A model generated the notes under the pieces. The model did no database searches. It saw nothing but the letters and a program-made list of their open reading frames with translations, and was not told where the DNA came from. Source: Rhodovulum sp. P5 (GTDB lineage: Bacteria; Pseudomonadota; Alphaproteobacteria; Rhodobacterales; Rhodobacteraceae). From it: 64,000 nt of DNA. Both the position numbers and the translations under genes were made by a program. This document shows positions 26,955-35,404 of this stretch, piece by piece (position 1 is the stretch's first letter; each line of letters opens with the position of its first letter). Location of the stretch: NCBI RefSeq assembly GCF_002079305.1, contig NZ_CP015039.1, positions 1,075,501-1,139,500 of the forward strand. The letters are read 5' to 3'.

Positions 26955-27302
26955 ATGCGCATCGCCGTCGCCAGTCAGAATTTCCGCACCGTTACCCCAC
27001 ATGTCGGCAAGACCCGCCGGTTCCTGGTTTTCGAGGCCGAGGCAGGCGCGCCCATCCGGGAGGTCGACCGCCTTGACCTGCCCATGGGCATGGCGTTGCA
27101 CGATTTCAACGGCGAAGGGCATCACCCGCTTTACGACATGTCCGCAATCATCGCGGCCAGCGCCGGGGCGCGGTTCATCGACCGCATGGCGCGCCGCGGG
27201 ATCACGGCCGCCGCGACCTCCGAAACCGATCCGGCTGCGGCGGTCGAAGCGTTTCTCAAAGGAACACTGCCCGACGCGCCCCCGCACGACCATAACCACT
27301 AA
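26955..27302 (+). CDS. NifX/NafY-like (dinitrogenase iron-molybdenum cofactor) domain protein
   Basis: A 115-residue stand-alone domain: MRIAVASQNFRTVTPHVGKTRRFLVFE, then DMSAIIAASAGARFIDRMARRGI, matching the NifB/NifX cofactor-carrier fold. Such lone domains occur widely outside nitrogen fixers and the role is unknown. The C-terminus is histidine-rich (PPHDHNH), suggesting metal binding. It is followed 72 nt later by a transporter on the same strand. No other nif gene is present. Confidence 0.85.
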   Translation: MRIAVASQNFRTVTPHVGKTRRFLVFEAEAGAPIREVDRLDLPMGMALHDFNGEGHHPLYDMSAIIAASAGARFIDRMARRGITAAATSETDPAAAVEAFLKGTLPDAPPHDHNH

Positions 27303-27374
27303 CCCCCGCCCCGCGCGCGACCCAGGATACGACTCCCGCTGGACACGGACGGGCCGGCAAGGCACATCGCGGGC

Positions 27375-28289
27375 ATGACACAGGGTTCCGACCGCCCGGT
27401 GATGGGCGTCCTTCTGATGATCGGCTTTGCCGTCACCGCCCCGGTGATGGACAGTTTCGCCAAGTTCGCCGCAGACGAAATCCCCGTGGGGCAGATCGTG
27501 GCAGCGCGGTTTTCCCTGCAGGTGCTTATCCTGTTCCCGGTGGCCGGACTCATCGGCAAACTCGGGCGCCCCAACGCGGCAGAGGCCGGTCTGCACCTGA
27601 TCCGCGCAGCGCTGATCCTGATGGCGACCAGCGCCTTCTTCACGGCCCTTGGCAGCATGCCGCTGGCCGACGCCATCGCGATCTTCTTTGTGGAACCGTT
27701 CATCCTGACGGTTCTGGGCGCGCTCTTTCTTGGTGAAACGGTTGGCTGGCGCCGGATACTGGCCTGCCTTGTCGGCTTTGCCGGGGCGCTCCTGATCATC
27801 CGGCCGAGTTTTTCCGCGTTCGGGCCGGTCGCCCTTTTGCCGTTGTTCACGGCCTTCTGCTTTGCCAATTACGTCGTTCTGACGCGCCGCGTCGCCCGGC
27901 AGAGCCATCCCGTCGCCCTGCAGGCGTGGACCGCGCTCGCTGCCGTGCTGATCGTGGTGCCCGTGCTGGCGGTGTTTTCGGGGTCGGGCGCAGGTCCGCT
28001 CGACATCGTGATGCCGACTGGGCTGTTCTGGCTCTGGCTTGCCGGTGTCGGGCTTGCTGCCACGGTCTCGCATCTTTTCATCAGCGCCGCGGTCAGCCTT
28101 GCCCCCGCCGCGACCATCGCGCCGCTGCAATACCTTGAAATCGTAGCGGCGACGGCGTTGGGCTATGTTATCTTCAATGATCTGCCCGATACGCAGTCGG
28201 TCGTCGGCATCGCAATCATCATCGGTGCCGGGCTTTATGTGTTCCTGCGCGAACGGCACCTCAACCGCCCGCCACCTCCACCGCCATAA
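27375..28289 (+). CDS. EamA/DMT-superfamily transporter
   Basis: A 304-residue protein with about ten hydrophobic helices and the duplicated EamA layout, for example IFFVEPFILTVLGALFLGETVGWRRILACLVGFAGALL in the first half and PLQYLEIVAATALGYVIFNDLPD in the second. It resembles the RhaT/SAM-type DMT exporters common in Rhodobacterales. It ends in a proline tract (NRPPPPPP). Its 3' end overlaps the convergent thiamine pyrophosphokinase gene by 29 bp. Substrate unknown. Confidence 0.88.
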   Translation: MTQGSDRPVMGVLLMIGFAVTAPVMDSFAKFAADEIPVGQIVAARFSLQVLILFPVAGLIGKLGRPNAAEAGLHLIRAALILMATSAFFTALGSMPLADAIAIFFVEPFILTVLGALFLGETVGWRRILACLVGFAGALLIIRPSFSAFGPVALLPLFTAFCFANYVVLTRRVARQSHPVALQAWTALAAVLIVVPVLAVFSGSGAGPLDIVMPTGLFWLWLAGVGLAATVSHLFISAAVSLAPAATIAPLQYLEIVAATALGYVIFNDLPDTQSVVGIAIIIGAGLYVFLRERHLNRPPPPPP

Positions 28290-28938
28290 GCGCCTCGGCA
28301 ACCGGTGTCAGGAATTCAACCGGTAGCAGGACCGCCATGCCCGGCCCATCCATCGTCAGCCGCACCGGCCCCGTGACCTCGTTCGATGTCCCGATCCGCC
28401 CCCCCGGCGCGAAGGCGATCCCGTCAATGGGCCAACGCAGCCCACCGCTTTGCCCCGCAACGTGCGCCATGGGGAACAGCGAAAACCGGGTGCCGGCGGG
28501 CAGGTCGAGGTCCAGCTGCCGAGGACAAACAAAGCAGATATCGTCATCCCCGATCAGGATGGTGCGTTTGTGGGGATATCGCACCAGCGTGTTGAGCGCG
28601 GCCAGCGCGTGATCGAAACGGTCCCCCAGAAACCCGACGCCAAGGATCAGCCGCGCCTCGACCGATCGCAGGCACTTCTCGAAATCGGTGCTGTCCTGCT
28701 CCGCCACCGGAAACTGGCGGTCCTTGGGGATCGCAGCGCGCGCAGCGGCGGAGATGGAATCGAAATCCCCGATCACCGCATCCGGCATGTGGCCGGCCGC
28801 AAGCGCGATATCGGCGCCGCCATCCGCCGCGACCAGTGACGGGGCCAGATCGAGGGCGCGCGCGAGGTCGGAGTGATTCACCGCGCCCCCGCCCAGAATG
28901 GTGATCTTGTCCGAAACGAGGATCAATTGTGGCGACAT
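28261..28938 (-). CDS. thiN: Thiamine pyrophosphokinase
   Basis: A 225-residue enzyme transferring pyrophosphate from ATP to thiamine. The substrate-binding motifs are visible: VAADGGADIALAAG, DAVIGDFDSIS and EQDSTDFEKCLR, in the order and spacing of the TPK catalytic domain, followed by the beta-sandwich thiamine-binding half. A 29 bp tail overlap with the neighbouring transporter is unusual but both frames are intact. Confidence 0.92.
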   Translation of the reverse strand: MSPQLILVSDKITILGGGAVNHSDLARALDLAPSLVAADGGADIALAAGHMPDAVIGDFDSISAAARAAIPKDRQFPVAEQDSTDFEKCLRSVEARLILGVGFLGDRFDHALAALNTLVRYPHKRTILIGDDDICFVCPRQLDLDLPAGTRFSLFPMAHVAGQSGGLRWPIDGIAFAPGGRIGTSNEVTGPVRLTMDGPGMAVLLPVEFLTPVAEALMAVEVAGG

Positions 28939-29076
28939 GGTGGCATGAATGCGTCAGGAAAGCGTCCAACTCAACGGAAATACAGAAAAATCCTCGAAAA
29001 TTCCCCTTTCCGTTCACTCTTTGGAATGTGCATATGGTAAATTCGGAAGGTGGTGTGAGGAGAAAGCGAGCAATAG

Positions 29077-30939
29077 ATGGTTGGATCGAGCAAGATCCTG
29101 ACGGTCTCCTATGGCACGTTCTCATGCACGCTGGAGGGGTTCGAGGACTCCTTCGGAACGATGAAGGCCATTGCCGAGTATTTCCGCGATCTTGCCGCTG
29201 ACGACCGCTATTTCGGGGCAGAACCGCCCACGCCGGACACTGAAACGCTGCAACGCATCGCCGAACGGGAAATCAGCCGCCGGGTTGAAGCCTATGACGC
29301 AGCCGATGGGGTTCATCTGCGGCCCGGTCCGGCCGAACCTGAAAAGGCCCCTGCGCCACCGGCGCTTCCGGCCGTTGAGACGTCTCCTCCCGGCGAAGAC
29401 GACGTGGACATGCCGCCCCCCGAAACCGTGGCGGCCAAGCTTGCCCGGATACGTGCGGTTGTCGAAAAGGCCCGCGCTGGCGCAGACCCTACGGCGCCTG
29501 ACGCCGTGGCACCCGAAAGCCTGCCTGTGTCGTCGGAGCGTGTTCCGCCAGAGGTGCATCGCGGCCAACCGGGCGTCCCCCCCTCGGCAAAGCGTGAGCC
29601 GCCCGTTCAAACGATGCAACCGGTTTCGAAATCCCCTGACCGCCCCGAAATCGAGGGTGGAGAAAGTGTCAGCGGCCCACGAATTTTCACACTTGGGCCT
29701 CAAATCCGCACCGGATTCGCGGATACGGCCTTAGTTGAGGATTCAAAGGTCACGACAGGCGGTGGTCAGCAGGTCACCGCGAGATACCCAGAAGGGGAAC
29801 ACTCAGATGCAGCCGGGACAGACCCGCGCGCCGTTGCAAGGATTGGCGACGACAGGTCGGACGAGCGAACGAACGGACTTGAGCGCCCGCAGGCGCCCGC
29901 ATCTGCGACGGGCACCTCCAGGCCCCGCCCGAGGGCCCGGGTGTTGAGGCTCCGCCGGGCGGATCTGGTCGAAGGGTGGCGCCCTGCAGATCCGGCAGAC
30001 CCTGTGGCGCCAGCAGGACGGGACCGGCAGCCGCCGTACCATGACATCCACACCATGGCATCGGCGAGGGAGAGAGAGGCGGTCGCAACCGACGCAAACG
30101 GATCGGATGCGCCCGAAATGCACTTTGGTTCAGGTAGTGATCTTTCCATGTCCGTCGTCGATCCCGAACCCACACCGTCGGCCGCTTTCGACCCGTCCTG
30201 GATGCGGGGCGAGGACAGGAACGGCAAGGATGTTGCGCTGCAGCGACTTCTTGAAGAGACCAACAACAAGCTCGAAGGGCTTGAAAACCGGCGCCGACGG
30301 GCCTCGATCGCGCATCTGAAGGCCGCGGTTGCCGCAACCGTTGCCGAACGCAAACAGAACCCCGAGGCGATCCGGGCCGCTGAGGAAGAGCGGGAAAAAC
30401 ACCTGTACCGCCAGGCCTTGGACAAGATCGTTCGGGGCGACCGGACCACGGCAGAGGCCAAGTCCACGCCCGGCCGGCGTCTCGCCCCGCTGATCCTGGC
30501 ATCGGAACTGCGCGTCGATGGGCCCAGACCGGACCCCAAGACAAGCCCCGACACGGTACGCCCTGCCCCGCTTCAGATCGAGCCGATCCCGTTTCTGACG
30601 GGGGAAGGTCAGGCCGATACCGGAACCGACACGGTCTTCGGATCATCCGGCCAGAGCTTTGAGGCCTTCGCAACGGAACGGGGGGCCTCCGGCCTCCATG
30701 ACACGCTGGAAACGGCGGCGGCCTATCTGCATGACGTCAAGGGGCAGGACAGGTTCCGCCGGCCACAGACCGTGCGCCTGGCCATCGGGTGGCTTGGCGG
30801 CAAGGCCACGCGCGAGGATCTCTTGCACGCTTTCGGCGAACTGCTGAGACGCGGAATATTCCGCAAGGTCCGACGTGGCGAATTTGAAATGACCGACGCC
30901 TGTCAGCACGAAGCACCGTCTGCCCGTCGCAAGGCCTGA
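29077..30939 (+). CDS. Large conserved protein of unknown function
   Basis: A 620-residue protein with three parts. A compact N-terminus (ILTVSYGTFSCTLEGFEDSFGTMKAIAEYF, about 1-70) is followed by a long low-complexity, Pro/Ala/Glu-rich linker, presumably disordered (about 75-410). A helical segment then occurs around 395-470, before a final small domain (about 540-610, TVRLAIGWLGGKATREDLLHAFGELLRRGIFRKV) that looks like a winged helix. I recognise the two ends as conserved in Rhodobacterales but know no function. No signal peptide or membrane segment. It is monocistronic, with a 138 nt AT-richer upstream gap. Third-position G/C use looks like its neighbours. Confidence 0.8.
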   Translation: MVGSSKILTVSYGTFSCTLEGFEDSFGTMKAIAEYFRDLAADDRYFGAEPPTPDTETLQRIAEREISRRVEAYDAADGVHLRPGPAEPEKAPAPPALPAVETSPPGEDDVDMPPPETVAAKLARIRAVVEKARAGADPTAPDAVAPESLPVSSERVPPEVHRGQPGVPPSAKREPPVQTMQPVSKSPDRPEIEGGESVSGPRIFTLGPQIRTGFADTALVEDSKVTTGGGQQVTARYPEGEHSDAAGTDPRAVARIGDDRSDERTNGLERPQAPASATGTSRPRPRARVLRLRRADLVEGWRPADPADPVAPAGRDRQPPYHDIHTMASAREREAVATDANGSDAPEMHFGSGSDLSMSVVDPEPTPSAAFDPSWMRGEDRNGKDVALQRLLEETNNKLEGLENRRRRASIAHLKAAVAATVAERKQNPEAIRAAEEEREKHLYRQALDKIVRGDRTTAEAKSTPGRRLAPLILASELRVDGPRPDPKTSPDTVRPAPLQIEPIPFLTGEGQADTGTDTVFGSSGQSFEAFATERGASGLHDTLETAAAYLHDVKGQDRFRRPQTVRLAIGWLGGKATREDLLHAFGELLRRGIFRKVRRGEFEMTDACQHEAPSARRKA

Positions 30940-30976
30940 TCCGGGCGGGCCAAGGGCACAATCGCCCCGGCCCGCA

Positions 30977-31231
30977 TCACTCGCCCTTCTTGTTCCCTTG
31001 AGACCCGCCTTTCGGTGCGGCATCGGGGTCGGGCTGTCCGATGCCCTGAAACACGAACTTGAACGGCAGGGCCCAGACGATCCCAAGCACCATGTAGATC
31101 AGAAGCTCCACCAGGAATGGCGGGCGCGGGAACAGGTTCACGACCGTGATCGCGACCACGATATAGAGTGGCAGTCCGATCAGAAGGATGACCAGAGACC
31201 AGCGGCGGCGGGCTTTGTAGGAAAGTGCCAT
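30977..31231 (-). CDS. DUF2842 membrane protein
   Basis: An 84-residue protein with two hydrophobic helices (WSLVILLIGLPLYIVVAITVVNLF and VELLIYMVLGIVWALPFKFVF) and a charged C-terminus, the DUF2842 pattern of alphaproteobacteria. Its ATG overlaps the purA stop as TGATG. Function unknown. Confidence 0.9.
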   Translation of the reverse strand: MALSYKARRRWSLVILLIGLPLYIVVAITVVNLFPRPPFLVELLIYMVLGIVWALPFKFVFQGIGQPDPDAAPKGGSQGNKKGE

Positions 31232-32523
31232 CAGTCAGAGAAGGGATCGGTTACAAGGATCGTGTCGTCGCGTTCGGGTGAGGTCGAGAGTAGCGCGACA
31301 GGACAGTCGATCAACTCCTCCACCCGGCGGACATATTTGATCGCGTTGGCCGGCAGATCGGCCCAGCTGCGCGCACCTTCCGTCGATTCAGACCAGCCGG
31401 GCATATCCTCGTAGATCGGCACGCAGCGCGCCTGCTGATCAGCCGCGGTCGGCAGGTAGTCGAGCCGCTGGCCGTCAAGGTCATAGCCCACGCACACCCG
31501 AAGTGTCTCGAACCCGTCCAGAACGTCCAGCTTGGTCAGGGCAATCCCCTTTACGCCGCTGGTCGCGCAGGTCTGGCGCACCAGTACCGCATCGAACCAG
31601 CCACACCGCCGCTTGCGTCCCGTCGTGGTGCCAAACTCGTGGCCCCGTTCGCCAAGGCGCTGACCGTCGTCGTCGTGCAGTTCGGTCGGAAACGGCCCTT
31701 CGCCCACGCGGGTGGTGTAGGCCTTGACGATGCCCAGCACGAAGTCGATTGAATCCGGCCCGATACCGGTTCCCGTCGCCGCCTGCCCCGAAATCGTGTT
31801 CGACGACGTTACGTAAGGATAGGTCCCGAAGTCGATATCCAGAAGCGCGCCTTGCGCCCCTTCGAAGAGGATACGTTTGCCGGCCTTGCGCTTTTCGTTC
31901 AGCACCTTCCAGACCGGCGCGGCATATTCGAGGATCGCAGGTGCAATGGCGCGCAGTTTGGCCAGCAACGCCTCCCGGTCGATTTCCTCCAGCCCAAGCC
32001 CGGCACGCAGGGCGTTGTGATGCACAAGCGCACGGTCGACCCGCAATTCCAGCGTCGCATCGTCGGCCAGATCGGCAACGCGAATGACCCGCCGGCCCAC
32101 CTTGTCTTCATAGCAGGGGCCGATACCCCGGCCGGTGGTGCCGATCTTGGCAACGGCATTCTGGTTTTCGCGGGCGCGATCCAGTTCGCCGTGGAAGGGC
32201 AGGATCAGCGGCGTGTTCTCGGCGATCATCAGCGTCTCGGGCGTGATTTCCACCCCCTGCCCGCGCAGCGTCCCGATTTCCTCCACAAGGTGCCACGGGT
32301 CCAGCACCACGCCATTGCCGATCACAGAGAGCTTGCCGCCGCGCACGACGCCCGAGGGCAGGGCGTGCAGCTTGTAGACGGTTCCGTCGATCACCAGCGT
32401 ATGCCCGGCATTGTGCCCGCCCTGGAACCGGGCGACAACATCGGCCCGTTCCGACAGCCAGTCGACGATCTTGCCCTTTCCTTCGTCGCCCCACTGGGCA
32501 CCCACGACGACGACATTGGCCAT
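31231..32523 (-). CDS. purA: Adenylosuccinate synthetase
   Basis: GTP-dependent enzyme converting IMP and aspartate to adenylosuccinate on the way to AMP. The 430-residue protein starts [25 protein letters not shown] (P-loop with catalytic Asp). It contains [53 protein letters not shown] and [12 protein letters not shown]. All family signatures are intact. AGGAGG sits 6 nt upstream of the ATG. It is coupled to DUF2842 downstream. Confidence 0.98.
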   Translation of the reverse strand: MANVVVVGAQWGDEGKGKIVDWLSERADVVARFQGGHNAGHTLVIDGTVYKLHALPSGVVRGGKLSVIGNGVVLDPWHLVEEIGTLRGQGVEITPETLMIAENTPLILPFHGELDRARENQNAVAKIGTTGRGIGPCYEDKVGRRVIRVADLADDATLELRVDRALVHHNALRAGLGLEEIDREALLAKLRAIAPAILEYAAPVWKVLNEKRKAGKRILFEGAQGALLDIDFGTYPYVTSSNTISGQAATGTGIGPDSIDFVLGIVKAYTTRVGEGPFPTELHDDDGQRLGERGHEFGTTTGRKRRCGWFDAVLVRQTCATSGVKGIALTKLDVLDGFETLRVCVGYDLDGQRLDYLPTAADQQARCVPIYEDMPGWSESTEGARSWADLPANAIKYVRRVEELIDCPVALLSTSPERDDTILVTDPFSD

Positions 32524-32676
32524 GGCCTAACCTCCTGCACGAAACCAGTCGTGGGTATACACAAGCCGAACGGGGGCCAAAACCCGAAAACCGACCGACG
32601 CGTTGTTTCTTTACTTGCAACAGGATGTCGGGCACTTTGACGCAGGGAAAGCGATTTTCCCACAGGGAGATACAAG

Positions 32677-33738
32677 ATGAAGTCGTCTTTTTTCGCCGCC
32701 ACGTTGGCGGCCTCTATAGTTGTGCCCAGCCTGTCGTACGCAGCGACCGTAAGCTCCGTCCTGAACTATTCCCGCGACAACGTCGGGCTGGACGGCGGCA
32801 ACTCTCTCAGTTTCAACAAGTTCACATCGGTCGATCTGGGCATTGCGACCCTGCGTTTCGGTGCCGCAGCCTCTGGCGGCGACGTCGACGCGGCGGCCAA
32901 TATCGGGTTTTCCACCAGCTTCAGCGATAGCGTCGATCTTGCCGATGCGGATCAGGTTGCGCTGTCGATGAGCCTCAACAACCTCAACTTCGATTATAGC
33001 ACCTATATGGGCGCCGAGGCTGGTGCCTTCGTCAATTTCAAGTCCTTCCTCGGGATCAACCTGCCCGAATTCACGGTGATCGGCGACGACTACTCGCTTT
33101 CCACCTCCGACAGCCGGAGCGGGTTCGGAAGCACCGGCACCGAACGCGCGACCCGGAAGATCACAGGGGTCGGCCCCGATGCATCGCTTGGCCTTGCGGT
33201 CCGCGCCGAAGTCACCCTCGACGCCTCGCAAGAGACGTCCTTTTCCGTCAGCGCCCTTCAGGGAACGATCGTCGCCACGCATGAAGGCGGCACGATCGTC
33301 ACGAACGCCTTTTCGATGGTCAACGGTGTGGACAGCCTGCTCGACCTGTCGCTTGAAGGGAACTGGACGCTTGAGTTGATCGACGTGGCGCTGCGCAATT
33401 CCTTCGACAGTGCAACAGGTCTCTCGGCCGGCTACGAACTGGGCCTTGCCCTTGAAGCGCCCTTTTTCGGTGGCTCCTGCGGTGATTTCTCTCGGGATGA
33501 CGACAACGAATTCGGATGTGGTGGCGATACCGGCGTCTCGGGCGACACCAGCCAGCTTAGCCTGATAAACCCGTCGCCCTTCGAAATCGCCTGGGGCACG
33601 AAGTCGGTCAGCCTGGGCACCATTTCCGTCGTCGCCCCGATTGCGCCGGTTCCGCTTCCCGCGGGGGCACCGCTGTTGTTGGGCGGCGTTCTTGTCATGG
33701 CCGGGTTCCGGGCTGCGCGGCCACGTCCCTTGACATAA
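32677..33738 (+). CDS. VPLPA-CTERM exported protein (1)
   Basis: A 353-residue secreted protein with an N-terminal signal peptide (FFAATLAASIVVPSLSYA). Its C-terminal sorting signal is VPLPAGAPLLLGGVLVMAG followed by RAARPR: motif, transmembrane stretch, basic tail. VPLPA-CTERM proteins are processed by an exosortase (XrtD type) in Rhodobacterales. The mature part is rich in Ser, Asp and beta-prone sequence with one cysteine cluster (GGSCGDF, DNEFGCGGD). A terminator follows. No exosortase gene is in the window, so the processing enzyme must be elsewhere. Confidence 0.88.
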   Translation: MKSSFFAATLAASIVVPSLSYAATVSSVLNYSRDNVGLDGGNSLSFNKFTSVDLGIATLRFGAAASGGDVDAAANIGFSTSFSDSVDLADADQVALSMSLNNLNFDYSTYMGAEAGAFVNFKSFLGINLPEFTVIGDDYSLSTSDSRSGFGSTGTERATRKITGVGPDASLGLAVRAEVTLDASQETSFSVSALQGTIVATHEGGTIVTNAFSMVNGVDSLLDLSLEGNWTLELIDVALRNSFDSATGLSAGYELGLALEAPFFGGSCGDFSRDDDNEFGCGGDTGVSGDTSQLSLINPSPFEIAWGTKSVSLGTISVVAPIAPVPLPAGAPLLLGGVLVMAGFRAARPRPLT

Positions 33739-33768
33739 GCCCTCGTCCCAAGCTTGCATCGGGTCGGC

Positions 33769-33804
33769 GCCCGGCTTCCCGAAAAGGGAGCCGGGCTTCT
33801 TGTT
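33769..33804 (+). terminator. Intrinsic terminator after the first VPLPA-CTERM gene
   Basis: GCCCGGCTTCCC and GGGAGCCGGGC pair around GAAAA with a single bulged T, followed by TTCTTGTTT. Confidence 0.85.
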
Positions 33805-33843
33805 TGCGACTGCAACCTGACACGACCCGAGGAAGGAACGCAT

Positions 33844-34242
33844 ATGCTTGGGCTTCTGCTGCGCTGTCTCATCGCCTTTGTGCTGTTGGCGGCAACCTAC
33901 AACCCCACAGAGTGGAACTATGCCCGAAAGGCCCCGGCCCTGTGGGGCGAACAGACCCCGCTGGTGGTACTGGCCGGGCTGGTGCTTCTGACCGGCTATA
34001 TCATTTACCTGCGGGCGACGCTGCGGTCGATCGGCGCCTTCGGCATGGCGCTGGTCACGGCATTGGTGGCAGCGCTGATCTGGGTTCTGGTCGACTACGA
34101 CATCATCCAGTTGAACGACCCCGGCCGGAACACCTGGCTCGCTCTCGTCGCGCTGTCCTTCGTCCTTGGTATCGGCTTGTCGTGGAGTATCGTGCGCCGC
34201 CGTCTGACGGGTCAGGCCGACATCGACGATGTGGATGATTGA
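33844..34242 (+). CDS. Three/four-helix membrane protein, tandem paralogue A (possibly DUF6524)
   Basis: A 132-residue protein beginning MLGLLLRCLIAFVLLAATYNPTEWNYARKA, with further helices and a charged tail. The next gene encodes a clear paralogue (LLRWLVAFAALAALYNPTDYNYYTWV), so this is a local duplication. GAGGAAGGA lies upstream of the ATG at 33844. The family resembles the short uncharacterised DUF6524 membrane proteins of Rhodobacterales; the number is from memory and should be checked. Function unknown. Confidence 0.82.
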   Translation: MLGLLLRCLIAFVLLAATYNPTEWNYARKAPALWGEQTPLVVLAGLVLLTGYIIYLRATLRSIGAFGMALVTALVAALIWVLVDYDIIQLNDPGRNTWLALVALSFVLGIGLSWSIVRRRLTGQADIDDVDD

Positions 34243-34400
34243 CGCGGCCGGAGGACATCATCTTGGGTGCGCCATGCTGACGCAAGCCGGTAGACATAGT
34301 GTCCTGCGACGATGCGACAAGGCAAAATTCGGCGCATTCGCGCCAAGCAGCGTTACACTCACTGACGAGTCGGCAACATTATAATCACGGAGGATCAAGA

Positions 34401-34793
34401 ATGTCCGGATTTCTGCTACGCTGGCTGGTCGCGTTCGCCGCACTGGCCGCTCTCTACAATCCGACTGACTACAACTACTACACATGGGTTCAGGCAAACT
34501 ACGAAGCCCAACAACCTCTGGCCATCGGCATCGGCGTGATGCTGGGGCTGATTTTCCTCATCTACCTGATCACCATGCTGCGTACGCTGCGCGTTATCGG
34601 CATCGTCCTGCTGGCGATCATCATCGGCCTTCTGGGCTACATCCTGCTTGAAAAGGGCATGATCACGCTCGATGCGACCGACACAAACGTCTGGGGTCTG
34701 CTGGTTCTGGCTTCGCTGCTTCTTGGTGGCGCGATGAGCTGGCGCGTCCCGTCCAAGAAGAAGTCGCGCAAGACCAAAACCGCCAAAGCCTGA
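34401..34793 (+). CDS. Three/four-helix membrane protein, tandem paralogue B
   Basis: A 130-residue paralogue of the preceding protein: the same L-L-R-x-L-(I/V)-A-F...Y-N-P-T-x-(W/Y)-N-Y N-terminal signature and helix layout, with a lysine-rich C-terminus (KKKSRKTKTAKA). GGAGGATCAAGA provides a ribosome binding site for the ATG at 34401. It has its own 158 nt upstream region, so it may have a separate promoter. Function unknown. Confidence 0.82.
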   Translation: MSGFLLRWLVAFAALAALYNPTDYNYYTWVQANYEAQQPLAIGIGVMLGLIFLIYLITMLRTLRVIGIVLLAIIIGLLGYILLEKGMITLDATDTNVWGLLVLASLLLGGAMSWRVPSKKKSRKTKTAKA

Positions 34794-34858
34794 CGGGGGT
34801 TGCGGGGGCGGCCCGATGGGCTTAGGTACACCGCCAAATTAAGCCGGGGCCGCTCCAT

Positions 34859-35239
34859 ATGCAGAACGTCATCCTCATCGTCCATCTCATCCTCGCTCTT
34901 TGCCTGATCGGCATCGTTTTGCTGCAGCGCAACGAAGGGGGCGGGCTCGGAATGGGCGGTGGCGGGACCGCAGCGGGCCGCGCGCCGGCGTCGCCGCTGG
35001 GCAAGCTGACATGGTTCTTCGCCATCTGCTTTATCTGCACATCCTTGGCCCTGACGATCCTTGCGGCACGCAACGCGGCGGGCACATCGGTCATCGACCG
35101 CATCGTCGATACGCCCACCCCGGCCCCGGTCGAAAGCATGGATGAGCCCGCAACCGGCCTGCCCGACTCCGATGGCCTGTTGCCGCCGCCGCCGGTGGCC
35201 CCGGGCGACGCGCCGTTGATGCCGCCGCGGGCCGACTGA
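34859..35239 (+). CDS. secG: Preprotein translocase subunit SecG
   Basis: A 126-residue auxiliary subunit of the SecYEG channel. It has two membrane helices (VILIVHLILALCLIGIVLLQ and WFFAICFICTSLALTILA) separated by the glycine-rich cytosolic loop EGGGLGMGGGGTAAGRA. A proline-rich extension follows (PPPPVAPGD), as is usual in alphaproteobacteria. It precedes pyrG, a common alphaproteobacterial arrangement. Confidence 0.93.
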   Translation: MQNVILIVHLILALCLIGIVLLQRNEGGGLGMGGGGTAAGRAPASPLGKLTWFFAICFICTSLALTILAARNAAGTSVIDRIVDTPTPAPVESMDEPATGLPDSDGLLPPPPVAPGDAPLMPPRAD

Positions 35240-35404
35240 GACCAACCAACAACATATTGATTTACCGGGGTTAACGTCCCGACTGATTGCGCCGCCTTGT
35301 TGCGGCCCCAGTGCGAATCCGTTATTCTGGAATCCCGTGATGTAGCGGCTTTTCAGGCCGGATCGAGCAGATAACAGGCAGGACACACGGGAGACGCCGG
35401 CCAG

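Noticed and set aside
26955..27302. Evidence for nitrogen fixation
   Set aside because: A lone NifX-like domain is common in non-fixers and no nitrogenase or assembly genes are present.
34859..35404. Nucleotide-sensing leader of pyrG
   Set aside because: The 165 nt leader is AT-richer than its surroundings but shows no hairpin with T-run, no slippage motif at the start and no known riboswitch pattern.
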